Positions 47,964 through 56,585 of a stretch of 64,000 bases of DNA are shown here, piece by piece (within the stretch, counting starts at the first letter, position 1; every line of letters starts with the position of its first letter). The notes under the pieces are model-generated. The model saw only the letters and a program-made list of their open reading frames with translations, did no database searches and was not told where the DNA came from. Source of the stretch: Leptolyngbya sp. FACHB-261 (GTDB lineage: Bacteria > Cyanobacteriota > Cyanobacteriia > FACHB-261); the NCBI RefSeq assembly GCF_014696065.1, contig NZ_JACJPL010000026.1, positions 124,001 to 188,000 of the forward strand, in the 5' to 3' direction. Made by a program: the position numbers and the translations under genes.

Positions 47964-48515
47964 TTAAATGGGACGCTCCCAACGTTCGCCGTACTGTCGA
48001 TATCCAACCCGCTTGAACGTAGAAATCATCCGCACATTGTTGACATCTGTGTCACAAAATATTCGCCAAACTCCGATATCTTGTAACATTCGTGTTCCTT
48101 GCAACAACAGATCGTTTGCAAAACCCAATCCTCGGTACTCTGGCACAACTCCGATATCGTAGATAGTTGCTTCTTCTAAATCTTCTTTGGCACAGTTTTT
48201 AAAGATGACAGGAAGCACAAATCCTACAACGTCCCCGCTCTCGTTAATCCCAAACTGCCACCAGCTATCTTGATACGAGAAGTCATCGCTTGCCGAGCTC
48301 AAATATCTTTCAACTGCTTGGTGAGGCTCGGGTTCTGAAACTTTCCTCTGATGACTTGGATTCATTGACGAAGCCCAAACACGGACAACGATTGAGATCA
48401 GTTGGTTGCCATGCATTGCATTGACAGGTTTGAAGGTTAACCGCTGTGGAACTTCAATCAGCGGTCTATGCTCTTCCCAAACAAAAGGCACTTTTAGATA
48501 GGTCTGCTGATTCAT
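47964..48515 (-). CDS. GNAT acetyltransferase, about 183 aa
   Basis: Start chosen at ATG 48515 (MNQQTYLKVPFVWEEHRPLIE); the frame is open upstream but that part does not look protein-like. GNAT core: WWQFGINESGDVVGFVLPVIF, ATIYDIGVVPEYRGLGFANDLLLQGTRML (acetyl-CoA loop YRGLGFA), DTDVNNVRMISTFKRVGY. Third GNAT in a row on this strand and fourth within 7 kb. Its codon use is AT-richer than the GNAT at 46768, so these are not recent duplicates. Confidence 0.85.
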   Translation of the reverse strand: MNQQTYLKVPFVWEEHRPLIEVPQRLTFKPVNAMHGNQLISIVVRVWASSMNPSHQRKVSEPEPHQAVERYLSSASDDFSYQDSWWQFGINESGDVVGFVLPVIFKNCAKEDLEEATIYDIGVVPEYRGLGFANDLLLQGTRMLQDIGVWRIFCDTDVNNVRMISTFKRVGYRQYGERWERPI

Positions 48516-48629
48516 AGGCAATAGCAATAAGAATCTGTAAACTTTGCCAATCGTACTACAGAATACTACAAAGTGCAACTCGCTTGGTTCTGAATGCTCA
48601 AAAATAACTTTTAGGCTGCTGCCCTCGCT

Positions 48630-48727
48630 GACCAACCAGCGACATAGTGGCTCAAGTCAGCCCCTGCAGTAACCTCGAACCTAACTGCAGGGGCTGACGA
48701 AAGTCTGCTGCATTTAAATGGTTAGAC
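48630..48727 (-). other. attC-like site 5 with a perfect 15-bp inner stem
   Basis: GACCAAC (48630-48636) and GTTAGAC (48721-48727) flank a perfect 15-bp inverted repeat: 48656-48670 and 48684-48698, starting GTCAGCCCCTGCAGT, loop 13 nt. The right box overlaps the HxlR stop codon. The left box has one mismatch. The inner stem may alternatively be a terminator for the HxlR gene. Confidence 0.45.
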
Positions 48728-49105
48728 GGTTGCCTGGCTCTCTATCAAATCTTGGTCCTGTTGCTGTGCCTCAAGTTGTCGCTGCAGCTCCTCAATGGAA
48801 TCTAGAATTGGCATGAAACGCAGCCCAAAATCTGTAAGTTGATACTCCACATGAGGTGGAACTTCAGGATACACAACCCTCTCTAGGATACCCAGGCTTA
48901 CCATACGGCGGAAGTAGTAGTTTCCAACTTTAGGTGTTAGTCCCTCTAGCTCACGCTCAATAGCACCAGGGCGGCAGACACCCCTGCGGATAAGGCCCAA
49001 GATACGGAGTGACCATTTGCAACCAAAAACAGCCTCTACAACCTCTGCTACATTTGGCACTCCTTTCAAAACTTTTTTCTCCTGATAGGACTGCATTTCT
49101 TTCAT
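48722..49105 (-). CDS. HxlR-family transcriptional regulator, 127 aa
   Basis: Winged helix of the HxlR type: VVEAVFGCKWSLRILGLIRRGVCRPGAIERELEGLTPKVGNYYFRRMVSLGILERVVYPEVPPHVEYQLTDFG. Two cysteines (GCKWS and GVCRPG) might allow redox sensing as in some HxlR proteins; not shown. I start at ATG 49105, which leaves a 20-bp palindrome just upstream; the longest frame (to 49156) would put the palindrome inside the gene. Divergent from an SDR, a very common HxlR arrangement, which is probably its target. Confidence 0.85.
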   Translation of the reverse strand: MKEMQSYQEKKVLKGVPNVAEVVEAVFGCKWSLRILGLIRRGVCRPGAIERELEGLTPKVGNYYFRRMVSLGILERVVYPEVPPHVEYQLTDFGLRFMPILDSIEELQRQLEAQQQDQDLIESQATV

Positions 49106-49121
49106 TAAAGTACCGTACCTA

Positions 49122-49141
49122 ACAAAAATGTACATTCTTGT
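49122..49141. promoter_or_regulatory. Candidate HxlR operator, 20-bp near-perfect palindrome
   Basis: ACAA-A-AATGTACATT-C-TTGT: only the A/C pair breaks symmetry; the core AATGTACATT (49127-49136) is a perfect palindrome. It sits between the divergent HxlR regulator and SDR genes, where autoregulation and control of the SDR are expected. Confidence 0.6.
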
Positions 49142-49204
49142 AAGAACTTGCGGCATCTTTTACGCTCTAAATCACAACAAGCGCAAAGAATTAGGGAGAA
49201 GAAG

Positions 49205-49963
49205 ATGAGCCTGAACGATAAAGTTGTGCTGATTACAGGAGGGGGTACTGGTATTGGTGCAGATGCTGCCCATGCTTTCCATGCTGCTGGAGCTAAAGTT
49301 GTTCTTAACGGACGGCGCCAAGATAAGTTGTCGCAAACAGCCGCAAAAATAGACCCATCTGGCGAAAGTGTTGCTTATTTAGCTGGTGATATTGGACGCC
49401 TGGAAACAAGCCAAAACTTGATGGAACTTGCAGTTGAACGATTTGGTGGTGTAGATATACTATTCAATAATGCAGGTGTATTTCAACCAAAAGCGTTTCT
49501 TGACCATACAGAGCAAGATCTCAACGGTTACTTGAATCTGCTGCGGGGATACTTTTTCACGTCACAAGCTGCCATTCCAGAAATACGTAAGCGGGGTGGT
49601 GGAGCTATTGTAAACCTCGGTTCGATGTGGGCATTACATGCGATCGCCGCAACTCCATGTAGTGGCTCCTCAGCCGCTAAAGGCGCTGTGCATGCGCTCA
49701 CACGCAACTTAGCGATCGAGTTTGCACCAGAGAATATTCGTGTCAACGCCATTGCACCAGCTGTGGTTGAAACACCTCTTTTTGATTCTCTGCTAACGCC
49801 TGAGCAACTCGCTTCTTTTAATGCCTTTCACCCATTGGGGCGTAATGGGCAACCTAAAGATATCACGGAAGCAGTTTTGTTTTTGGCAGATGATTCACGT
49901 TCTGGTTGGATTACAGGAATCGTTTTACCTGTAGACGGCGGTGTAACCACAGGACGCAACTAA
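49205..49963 (+). CDS. SDR-family oxidoreductase lacking the usual catalytic Tyr, 252 aa
   Basis: Starts at ATG 49205 with AGGGAG six bases upstream. Rossmann motif TGGGTGIGADAA, NNAG in ILFNNAGVF, Ser in NLGSMWAL, and the C-terminal DDSRSGWITGIVLPVDGGV. Where classical SDRs have Tyr-x3-Lys, this reads SGSSAAKGAV, with Ser at the Tyr place, so normal hydride-transfer catalysis is doubtful or the residue is supplied otherwise. Divergent from an HxlR regulator. It is on the plus strand, unlike most genes here. Confidence 0.85.
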   Translation: MSLNDKVVLITGGGTGIGADAAHAFHAAGAKVVLNGRRQDKLSQTAAKIDPSGESVAYLAGDIGRLETSQNLMELAVERFGGVDILFNNAGVFQPKAFLDHTEQDLNGYLNLLRGYFFTSQAAIPEIRKRGGGAIVNLGSMWALHAIAATPCSGSSAAKGAVHALTRNLAIEFAPENIRVNAIAPAVVETPLFDSLLTPEQLASFNAFHPLGRNGQPKDITEAVLFLADDSRSGWITGIVLPVDGGVTTGRN

Positions 49964-50447
49964 TTTAAGTCAGTCTCCCTTGGTAGTGGAGTATTTTCTA
50001 AAACCATATTTCCACTACCTGACCAACCTTGTCGAAACACTATCTCAACCAATAATCTAAAGCCGTCTAACCTTCCTGCCCACCGTCTGCCACGGTCTTT
50101 GTTACAACATTAGTAGCTTGCAACAATTCAGTGCAGCATGATGTTAGCTATCAAAAGAGCATTTAGTGTTTTGGCGGATAGAATGCCACTCAACCAAAAT
50201 CTTCCAGTTTTAGAGGTTTTAACAACTTTTTTAAAGAGACGATGAATCCTTGTAAAGATCAAGTGTGAAGATGAAGAATAAGCAATATTTGAGGTATTGA
50301 TTGTGATAGAAGCTTCTAAACTTTAGAGGCAGTAGTTCTAATCGCCCAAACTATCACCTAGCTTAAATTCGTTGATGTTTGAACAATGTTTTTTGAGAAG
50401 ATCGTTCGTCTCCACAACTCCTGTTACAAGTATTGCGGCGCAAACCC
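49964..50447. other. Intergenic region of about 480 bp, nothing recognised
   Basis: AT-rich, between the SDR and the HEAT-repeat lipoprotein, both on the plus strand. No gene, attC-like site or strong hairpin seen. It presumably holds the promoter of the lipoprotein gene. Confidence 0.3.
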
Positions 50448-51545
50448 ATGGTAATCAAATGGCTATACGGATTTGTTTCTGCCTCTAACCTCCTTCGTTG
50501 TCTTGTTTTACTATCTCTACTGTTATTCAGCAGTAGTTGTCTGTTTGAGTCTATTGAACGTAAAGGAGATAGAGGAGACTGTTCAGATGTTACTAATGGG
50601 ATATCTGAGCAAGATCTCTATTCCTTGGGATCTGAAGAAGTAAATATTGATAATCTAAAAGCTTCTCTAAAGAGTTGGAATAGTGCAACTCGCTATCAAG
50701 CTCTTTGGGTTCTGATTTTTAAAACAGAGCCACACACAATATTAACTACCCTCATGACAGCGGTTCAAGATGAAGATCCGAGGGTACGAGAAACTAGCAT
50801 TAAAGGACTGGCTACGGCAGCTGAATCTCAAGCAACACTAATCCCTCAAATTTTTCCCATCTTAACTCAAGCAATGCGGGATAGAGATCCAGGAGTACGT
50901 GTAGCTGGTTTTAGCGGACTAACTACAGTTGCCCTACATCAAAAGACATTAATTCCTCGTGTCCTCCCTTTGTTCACGAATGGATTGAAGGATCGAAGCG
51001 CTTGCGTCCGTGCCAGCTCTGCATCATTTCTCGAAAGTCTTATCCGGGAGTCAGGACCTTATAAGAGCGAGTTAGAATTAGTTATTCCAGATTTGATTGT
51101 AATGGCGTCAAGAGATTCAAGTGCTTGGGCACGTAGGCATGCTCTAGATGGTTTGGGCTCAGCAAATGTAGCTTCAGAAGAAATAGTTCCTATACTAATT
51201 ACGGTTTTGAAGAGTGATCCAGATGCAACTCTTCGTAACGTATCGGCTACTGCATTGGGTCAGAAGGTAGCAGAACCAGAGGCTACTAAAGCGCTAATTG
51301 AAGCCATTAGCGACCAAGATGCAAGAGTTCGTACTTCGGCAGTATACAGTTTGCTGAAAATAGAACCAAACCCATTGATTAACCAAAGTAATTTGGAGAA
51401 GTTGTCTGACCAAGGATTAAAAACGGCTATCTGGGCTCTGGAGAGATGGTCAAAAGGCCCAGATGTGGAGAATTGGAAAAAAACTGCTATCCCACCCATC
51501 CTCAATGCTTTAATTGCTGAAAGAAGTTCACGCTTACAAAAATAA
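50448..51545 (+). CDS. HEAT-repeat lipoprotein, about 365 aa
   Basis: Signal sequence with lipobox LFSSSC (cysteine about residue 31 from ATG 50448), so an anchored lipoprotein. The rest is HEAT/PBS-lyase-type helical repeats: MTAVQDEDPRVRETSIKGLAT, TQAMRDRDPGVRVAGFSGLTT, TNGLKDRSACVRASSASFLES, VMASRDSSAWARRHALDGLGS, VLKSDPDATLRNVSATALGQ, AISDQDARVRTSAVYSLLK. Such repeats form a protein-binding solenoid; the partner is unknown. Two upstream starts are possible, but only ATG 50448 gives a normal signal peptide length. Confidence 0.82.
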   Translation: MVIKWLYGFVSASNLLRCLVLLSLLLFSSSCLFESIERKGDRGDCSDVTNGISEQDLYSLGSEEVNIDNLKASLKSWNSATRYQALWVLIFKTEPHTILTTLMTAVQDEDPRVRETSIKGLATAAESQATLIPQIFPILTQAMRDRDPGVRVAGFSGLTTVALHQKTLIPRVLPLFTNGLKDRSACVRASSASFLESLIRESGPYKSELELVIPDLIVMASRDSSAWARRHALDGLGSANVASEEIVPILITVLKSDPDATLRNVSATALGQKVAEPEATKALIEAISDQDARVRTSAVYSLLKIEPNPLINQSNLEKLSDQGLKTAIWALERWSKGPDVENWKKTAIPPILNALIAERSSRLQK

Positions 51546-51709
51546 CGCTGTTTCTGATTTAGGGGCTAATGCTCGTGTTAAGGGGTGTAGTTAACATTCA
51601 TAACCCCGACCAGCGTTTTTTTAGTCCAAGTGCATGTGCTTTTTAGGCTGTGCCATGACTCTATCCAGAGTTTACCTTGGCGCACTCATTCTTCGTTGCT
51701 TCTAAGGCG

Positions 51710-52552
51710 CTAACGAGTTTTGGTCGCCTGTAGGACAGTTGACACATAGTCGAGCACAAATCCCGGCTCCGCTTCTTCAATCTGAACTCTACTCATCGGC
51801 ATAAATTCTTTAAATATCGGCTCAATAGAAGAACTCGACGCAAATATAAAGCCATCGAAAGAAGTTGTGCCGCAATCGAAATCAGACGATACTTCAACTG
51901 TATAACCAAAACCCTCAAGCCGTTCCACAACATCTAAATGCAATTGTTGGGAATGGGTTGAGATAAAGAGATAGTCTATTTTTTTATTTGTCAATGAATT
52001 AGAGCAGCCCTCCAACATCTCCACTTCATATCCTTGGATATCAGAATGAAGGATGTCGATTTTCTGTATACTTCTTTCTGCTAAATATTTATCAACCTCA
52101 AACTGGTCGTTACCGACAAATGCCTGAATGAATTCGCCAGTGAACCCATTCAGCTCAAAATTATGTTTTCCTACGTTTAGATTCTGTGGTTCTGGCTCCA
52201 CCAGATGAACTTTTGCATTGGGATAGGTTTTCTTCAGCCACATTGAGTAGTGTCCCCAGTAGGCACCCAGTTCAACCATCAGGGGCGAGGTTTGGAGGTG
52301 ATTTAATACTTCTTGAAATACAAATTCCTCTAGGGGTTCATGAACTCCGCGATTTATGCAGAGAATCGAACTGAACTCATCATAGTAGGCGTAAGGACCA
52401 GAGATTGGCACCTTCAACCCGTTGTGAAGATAAACATCATTGCCTTCCACAAAGCCAGCACGAGGATCCCTTCGGATAGCAAGGTTAAGTGGGTCTGAGA
52501 CAATTTCTCTAAATCGTCCTGTGAAGTCCTCAGCGATAGCTTTTTGTCCCAT
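51710..52552 (-). CDS. FkbM-family methyltransferase, 280 aa
   Basis: SAM-binding motif LMVELGAYWGHYSMWLKK, acidic VHLVEPEPQNLNVGKHNFELNG, and IDILHSDIQGYEVEMLEG with DYLFISTHSQQLHLDVVERLEGFGY are the FkbM pattern. Such enzymes O-methylate sugars or other small molecules. It starts 54 bp after the end of attC-like site 6, the layout of a cassette gene with a short leader. No clear attC is found at its own 3' end. Confidence 0.85.
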   Translation of the reverse strand: MGQKAIAEDFTGRFREIVSDPLNLAIRRDPRAGFVEGNDVYLHNGLKVPISGPYAYYDEFSSILCINRGVHEPLEEFVFQEVLNHLQTSPLMVELGAYWGHYSMWLKKTYPNAKVHLVEPEPQNLNVGKHNFELNGFTGEFIQAFVGNDQFEVDKYLAERSIQKIDILHSDIQGYEVEMLEGCSNSLTNKKIDYLFISTHSQQLHLDVVERLEGFGYTVEVSSDFDCGTTSFDGFIFASSSSIEPIFKEFMPMSRVQIEEAEPGFVLDYVSTVLQATKTR

Positions 52553-52605
52553 CTGTCTTAACCTCTGGTAAACCGAGCGATTGACTACAATTTGAAGTTA
52601 TAGCA

Positions 52606-52691
52606 GTCTAACGGTTAAGTTGAGCCGACGCAAATAACAGCCAAACCCCAGTCCACAACTTCGCGGTGTTCGGCTTCAACAACAGCTAGCT
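52606..52691 (-). other. attC-like site 6
   Basis: GTCTAAC (52606-52612) with partner GCTAGCT (52685-52691), one base off GTTAGCT as seen in site 1. The inner boxes GTTGAGCCGA (52619-52628) and TCGGCTTCAAC (52670-52680) pair over 10 bp with a single extrahelical base, the classic attC L-box arrangement. It precedes the FkbM gene by 54 bp. Confidence 0.65.
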
Positions 52692-52967
52692 CCCACCGCG
52701 ATTTTCTGAGGGAGCTACGCCACCCGTGTCACGACGACATCATGGGCTATGCTGCTCTCAATGCCTGTGCTCCCATCAGGCCCGTCAGCTGCCGGTGAGA
52801 TGTGTCCGTTCTCGCTGAATTTGCCACGAGACGCTTCAGATCTAGGAATGGTTCGAATTTTTGTGAATTGTCCGTGGTCATGTTGAGTCACTGTTCAGAT
52901 TCTCTCATGCCTTGATGGTTCCGGTGCAAGGCATTGTTGGGCGTGCTAGCTGTACACTGCCCTTTCC

Positions 52968-53681
52968 TTAGAATGGGTCGAGCATTGCCACAATATCAAT
53001 GTCTCTGATACAGCTCTCTCTTGAAATTTTAATGATGCATTCCATAACCGTAACTAAATCTTGTGGAGCTATTACTCCGTCATATCCCTCAACCGGCTCA
53101 ACCTCCATCTTGTCTTGGTGGAATCGAATTGTGCCGAATGTTCCAGGATTAAGCAATGTGATACCAGTTTTTTCCTGACGTAATCCCTGTTTGAGGGCGT
53201 TGACAACCCCTCGTAGACCAAACTTTGAAGCAGCATAAGCAACTGCTTGACCACTTACGTAATCATGGCTGTTCGCTGAACCCACTAGGATAATTTTGGG
53301 GTTCTGCGACAGCCTTAAGTTTGGCAATAGGGCTTTAATGCAAGAAATTGCAGTGACTAGATTGATCGTCAATATCCTTTCGTTCTCTTCATCTGTAACA
53401 TCTTCAAATTTGTACTGTTCTGTAAACGCGAGTGTTTCCCAGATTCCAGCGTTGTAGATAGCAGTATCAAGTTCTTCTGCTGCGATCGCACTTGATACAA
53501 CTTGGCTCGCACCCTTCTTCGCTAAATCAGTTTCTATCCAAATCCGCTCGATTTGATCTTCAAGATGCAATGTAGGTTTTGCCCTAGAGACAAGCCACAC
53601 CTTATCACCTGATTCTGGAACGAAGCGATGAAAGACTTCGCCCAAACCCCAGCTGGCACCAAAAATAACAAAACGGTTCAT
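52968..53681 (-). CDS. SDR-family oxidoreductase, 237 aa
   Basis: Rossmann motif MNRFVIFGASWGLGEVF, YNAG in TAIYNAGIW, Ser in ILVGSANSHDY, and YAASK as Tyr-x3-Lys. The nucleotide loop is unusual (GASWGLGE), and the C-terminus (YDGVIAPQDLVTVMECIIKISRES) resembles the short clan of atypical SDRs. Substrate unknown. A degenerate attC-like half-site (GGTTGCGGTCAAG near 53794-53806) lies upstream. Confidence 0.85.
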   Translation of the reverse strand: MNRFVIFGASWGLGEVFHRFVPESGDKVWLVSRAKPTLHLEDQIERIWIETDLAKKGASQVVSSAIAAEELDTAIYNAGIWETLAFTEQYKFEDVTDEENERILTINLVTAISCIKALLPNLRLSQNPKIILVGSANSHDYVSGQAVAYAASKFGLRGVVNALKQGLRQEKTGITLLNPGTFGTIRFHQDKMEVEPVEGYDGVIAPQDLVTVMECIIKISRESCIRDIDIVAMLDPF

Positions 53682-53832
53682 CTTCTATCAAGAACCTTGA
53701 AGCATTGTCTGATCAACAACCTCATGGTAGCTTGAGTCTAAACCTACGCAGATAATCTTTCAATACCGTCTCCATTAGTGTGAAACAGCTTGGGGTTGCG
53801 GTCAAGCGGCTGTAAGCAACCTTTCTTCTACA

Positions 53833-54554
53833 TTAGGGGCCTAAGGTTTTATAGGCTATTACAAAGAACATTGTGACATCATTCCAATAACCTTCTGTGG
53901 TTGAAGCTTGATTGATTTGTGTGAGGTATTCCTGTTTACATCGTTCCAGCTGTTCTTCTGACCATTTTGCACCCTGAAGGCCAAATGCACTGTTGGCATT
54001 GCCTACCCAAACACGTTCTGCATCTTGTAAGTAGAAGCCAAATTGTTCGGTTTTGATTTTGCTCTCTTCAAATCCAACCATTTTTAAGATTTGGTGGCAT
54101 CTCCCAGGTGTTCCAAGTAATTTATTAGGATTTGGGATAGTAACCCCGTATTTTTGTGCCACTGCTCGAGATAAGACAGACGCGGATGGGGAGCTTTCAG
54201 CAAGGCAGGAAAAGGCAACGACTCCCCCCGGTTTCAAAGCCTTGTGCCATCGACGGAGTGCTGTCGAAATATCTATCAAGTAAACAATTGCCGATGAACA
54301 AAGGATGGCCTCAAACTGGCTCTCCTGCAATTCTTTCTCATCTGCATCTGCTTGCTCAGATGTTTGTCAATCCTAAAGTCTCAATCTTCTGCTGAGCTTG
54401 CTGCAACATCTAGAACTTGCTGACCTGGCTGTAATTTCGCCAACTCTACTAACCGAGTTGCAGCCTGTCTGTGAAACTCGTTCTCATAATTTGGGCAGTT
54501 GTTGAAGTCATTGAGAACCTGCTGTTTGTAAGCACTAGATGAGGAGTCAATCAT
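53833..54554 (-). pseudogene. Broken class I SAM methyltransferase
   Basis: From ATG 54554 the frame reads MIDSSSSAYKQQVLNDFNNC, then LVELAKLQPGQQVLDVA, the start of the SAM motif. There the glycine-rich loop and following strand are missing: the next sequence, in another frame, is QAQQKIETLGLTNI, then another shift to EQADADEKELQESQFEAILCSSAIVYLIDISTALRRWHKALKPGG. The remaining open part (53833-54330) is 165 codons. The loss of the SAM-binding loop and at least two frame changes make it non-functional. The C-terminal half is well preserved. Confidence 0.85.
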
Positions 54555-54618
54555 ATTGAGCTACTGATCTGGCTCCCTCTATTGTGCTGTCGATAGTTGA
54601 TCCTTGACCAAAGTTCCG

Positions 54619-54707
54619 TCGTAACACAACTTGAACCCAAACCCTCACAGACGAGCCTCAAATCTTGCTCCTAGCGAGAACTTGTGGCATAACGGTCGTC
54701 GTTATGT
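54619..54707 (-). other. attC-like site 7 (degenerate)
   Basis: TCGTAAC (54619-54625) and GTTATGT (54701-54707), 89 bp apart; the right box overlaps the stop codon of the next methyltransferase gene and is the same as in site 4. Inner pairing is weak. GTAACACAACTTGAACCC here resembles GTAGAACAAGTTGAACCC at 55547, suggesting a shared ancestor. Confidence 0.35.
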
Positions 54708-55451
54708 GGCACCACGGCGACCCACGACGATCGGTTGGGGAAGGATTCCGTTCAAGCGTTGGACATCTGTAAAGCCTACCTCTCTAAAAAGAGACATCAG
54801 CCGCTCAATTGTAATCGTATAGTAACGAGATAAACCAGCAGTAACCCTAGCAGGAGTGCCTTCTCTTATCTCCTGTACAAAATACATGGCAACGTCGTAA
54901 GTATCGTGACTCCAATCACGAGTTTGATACACGAAGTAGCGATCGCTCCCGTCGTAGCGGAACCCATATGGCCACATCTGTGGGGAGGATCTATCCTCAT
55001 CCTCAAGGTACTCGCGGAGGTTCACGACAGCCACTCCATTTTGCCTCAAGCACTTGTAGAAACCTCGGAGCGCAACTCGGATCTCATCTTCGCTAGAGAG
55101 ATGTGGTAGGGAGTTGTCAGCGGTTAATACCACATCAAATCCAGAGCCATGAGTTTCGGCACAGTGCCGCATGTCTGCCACTTTAAACGTAATGTTGAGT
55201 CCGCGTGTTACCGCTTCTTTTTGCGCTCGGTTAACGGCTGCTGCCGCTAGATCAGATGCCGTAACAGTGTGTCCGAGCGTGGCGAGTCCCAGTGCCTGTG
55301 TTCCAATCCCGCATGAAACATCAAGGATCAATAGTGGTGCTGAACCCACCCAATTACTAAGGACACTGTTCAGAGCGGAGCCCTGCGTTTCGATGGCTTC
55401 GTTCCAGTTGGGATAAATCAGGTGATAAAGACTAGCAATATCGTCGTACAT
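54702..55451 (-). CDS. Class I SAM-dependent methyltransferase, about 249 aa
   Basis: Begins MYDDIASLYHLIYPNWNEAIETQG, then ILDVSCGIGTQALGLATLGHTVTASDLAAAAVNRAQKEAVTRGLNITFKVADMR. This order is familiar from glycine/sarcosine-type methyltransferases and their relatives. The acidic VVLTADNSLPHLSSEDE region is the motif post-II. Start taken at ATG 55451; an upstream in-frame ATG would add 15 residues. Glycine betaine synthesis is possible but not supported by context. Attached to attC-like site 7. Confidence 0.85.
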   Translation of the reverse strand: MYDDIASLYHLIYPNWNEAIETQGSALNSVLSNWVGSAPLLILDVSCGIGTQALGLATLGHTVTASDLAAAAVNRAQKEAVTRGLNITFKVADMRHCAETHGSGFDVVLTADNSLPHLSSEDEIRVALRGFYKCLRQNGVAVVNLREYLEDEDRSSPQMWPYGFRYDGSDRYFVYQTRDWSHDTYDVAMYFVQEIREGTPARVTAGLSRYYTITIERLMSLFREVGFTDVQRLNGILPQPIVVGRRGAT

Positions 55452-55629
55452 ATCAATATTGGCGACGTGTGAACTAGAAACCGTGACGAAGACCAATTCA
55501 TGTTGCTGGCCTGCGGCCTGTGGAACTACTACTTGGAGTTAACGAGGTAGAACAAGTTGAACCCATGCAATTTAGAGATCCACTCAATAATTCCCTACGA
55601 TTTCGCAACTTCTCTAGTAGATATAGATG

Positions 55630-56121
55630 CTAAGGATATTCAATTAAAACAGGACCTTCTGGAAGGAATCGACCTCGATAGTTAGTTTTCTTATCCTTGC
55701 CACACAGGTTTCCCATCGGAATCGGCTTCTTGAGCGGCTCTAACTCTTGCACCTCCCAAAACACTGCCCAGTTTGGGGTGTCGGTAGCGGTTGATTTAGG
55801 GCGATAAATTGATTTACCTGGATAGCGACCTCGACGAGAACCGACATAGCCCACGTACAATCCCCGCCAGGTTACCTCTGGGTTTAAGGGTTGATCCCCT
55901 TTGGCATGAGAGGCATAGATGAAAACCTCGATTGCCTTTCCATCTCGCAGCTTTTCGACTTCACCAAAGAGTTCAAACGCCATGCTGCCAAAAGCCACTT
56001 TTGGCAGATGATCGGGCGGTAGCTCGTCAGAGTCAAGCTGGGCGGCAATCGCCTCCAAGCCAGAGATCAGGTGCATCTCTGGGACGGGAGCAAGAATTGC
56101 GAAGGCGTGAGTTTTTTGCAT
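55630..56121 (-). CDS. Hypothetical protein, 163 aa
   Basis: Soluble protein. Notable stretches: LPKVAFGSMAFELFGEVEKLRDGKAIEVFIYASHAKGDQ, TWRGLYVGYVGSRRGRYPGKSIYRPKSTATDTPNWAVFWEVQEL. It looks like a beta-barrel type fold; I do not recognise the family. The first ATG is used. It lies next to the helicase remnant on the same strand, and could be another defence-associated remnant, though nothing in the sequence shows this. Confidence 0.6.
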   Translation of the reverse strand: MQKTHAFAILAPVPEMHLISGLEAIAAQLDSDELPPDHLPKVAFGSMAFELFGEVEKLRDGKAIEVFIYASHAKGDQPLNPEVTWRGLYVGYVGSRRGRYPGKSIYRPKSTATDTPNWAVFWEVQELEPLKKPIPMGNLCGKDKKTNYRGRFLPEGPVLIEYP

Positions 56122-56188
56122 GAGTCTGAGTGCGTGAACAAAAAGTCAGCTTTTATAAACTACTAGGAACAGGTCAGCTTTTGGAGCA

Positions 56189-56530
56189 CTAGAAAGCAAA
56201 ACGGGTCGGCTCAACGATAGTCCGTTGCTTCAACCGCCGCACCATCACCACTTGAAGTTGCTTGCGGTCTGGTTCACCCCCCTGGCAAACCATTGAGTAT
56301 CTAGCAATTCCAGCAATGCCGTCAAGTTCCCTGGATAACCGTTATGAGGAATCGCGGTCAAAAATAGCTTGTGTTCAAAGTGGAAAACGAGTAAGCGAAT
56401 GGTGACCGTTCCCTGAGAGCCGACCTTATACTGCCCGCTGCCGGAAGGAGCCAACTTATGGGCCTCATCCACAGTCAGCAGATCAAAGCGACGGGGGTAG
56501 ATAGATAAGCCTTTACTGATTTGTTCTCAA
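56189..56530 (-). pseudogene. Remnant of a DrmD-like SNF2/DEAH helicase
   Basis: Reads SIYPRRFDLLTVDEAHKLAPSG, then VTIRLLVFHFEHKLFLTAIPHNGYPGNLTALLELLDTQWFARGV: the Walker B DEAH and motif III (TAxPHNGY) region of SNF2 helicases such as DrmD of DISARM. After RGV a G-run frameshift follows and the next frame gives EPDRKQLQVVMVRRLKQRTIVEP, ending at 56189. Only about 110 of some 1000 codons remain, and motif III has TAI in place of TAT. No other DISARM gene is seen here. Confidence 0.6.
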
Positions 56531-56585
56531 GATAGTAGAGCGTGCTTTTGCCTGGGTTGAGTGGTTTTGTGGATTTAAGCGACGG

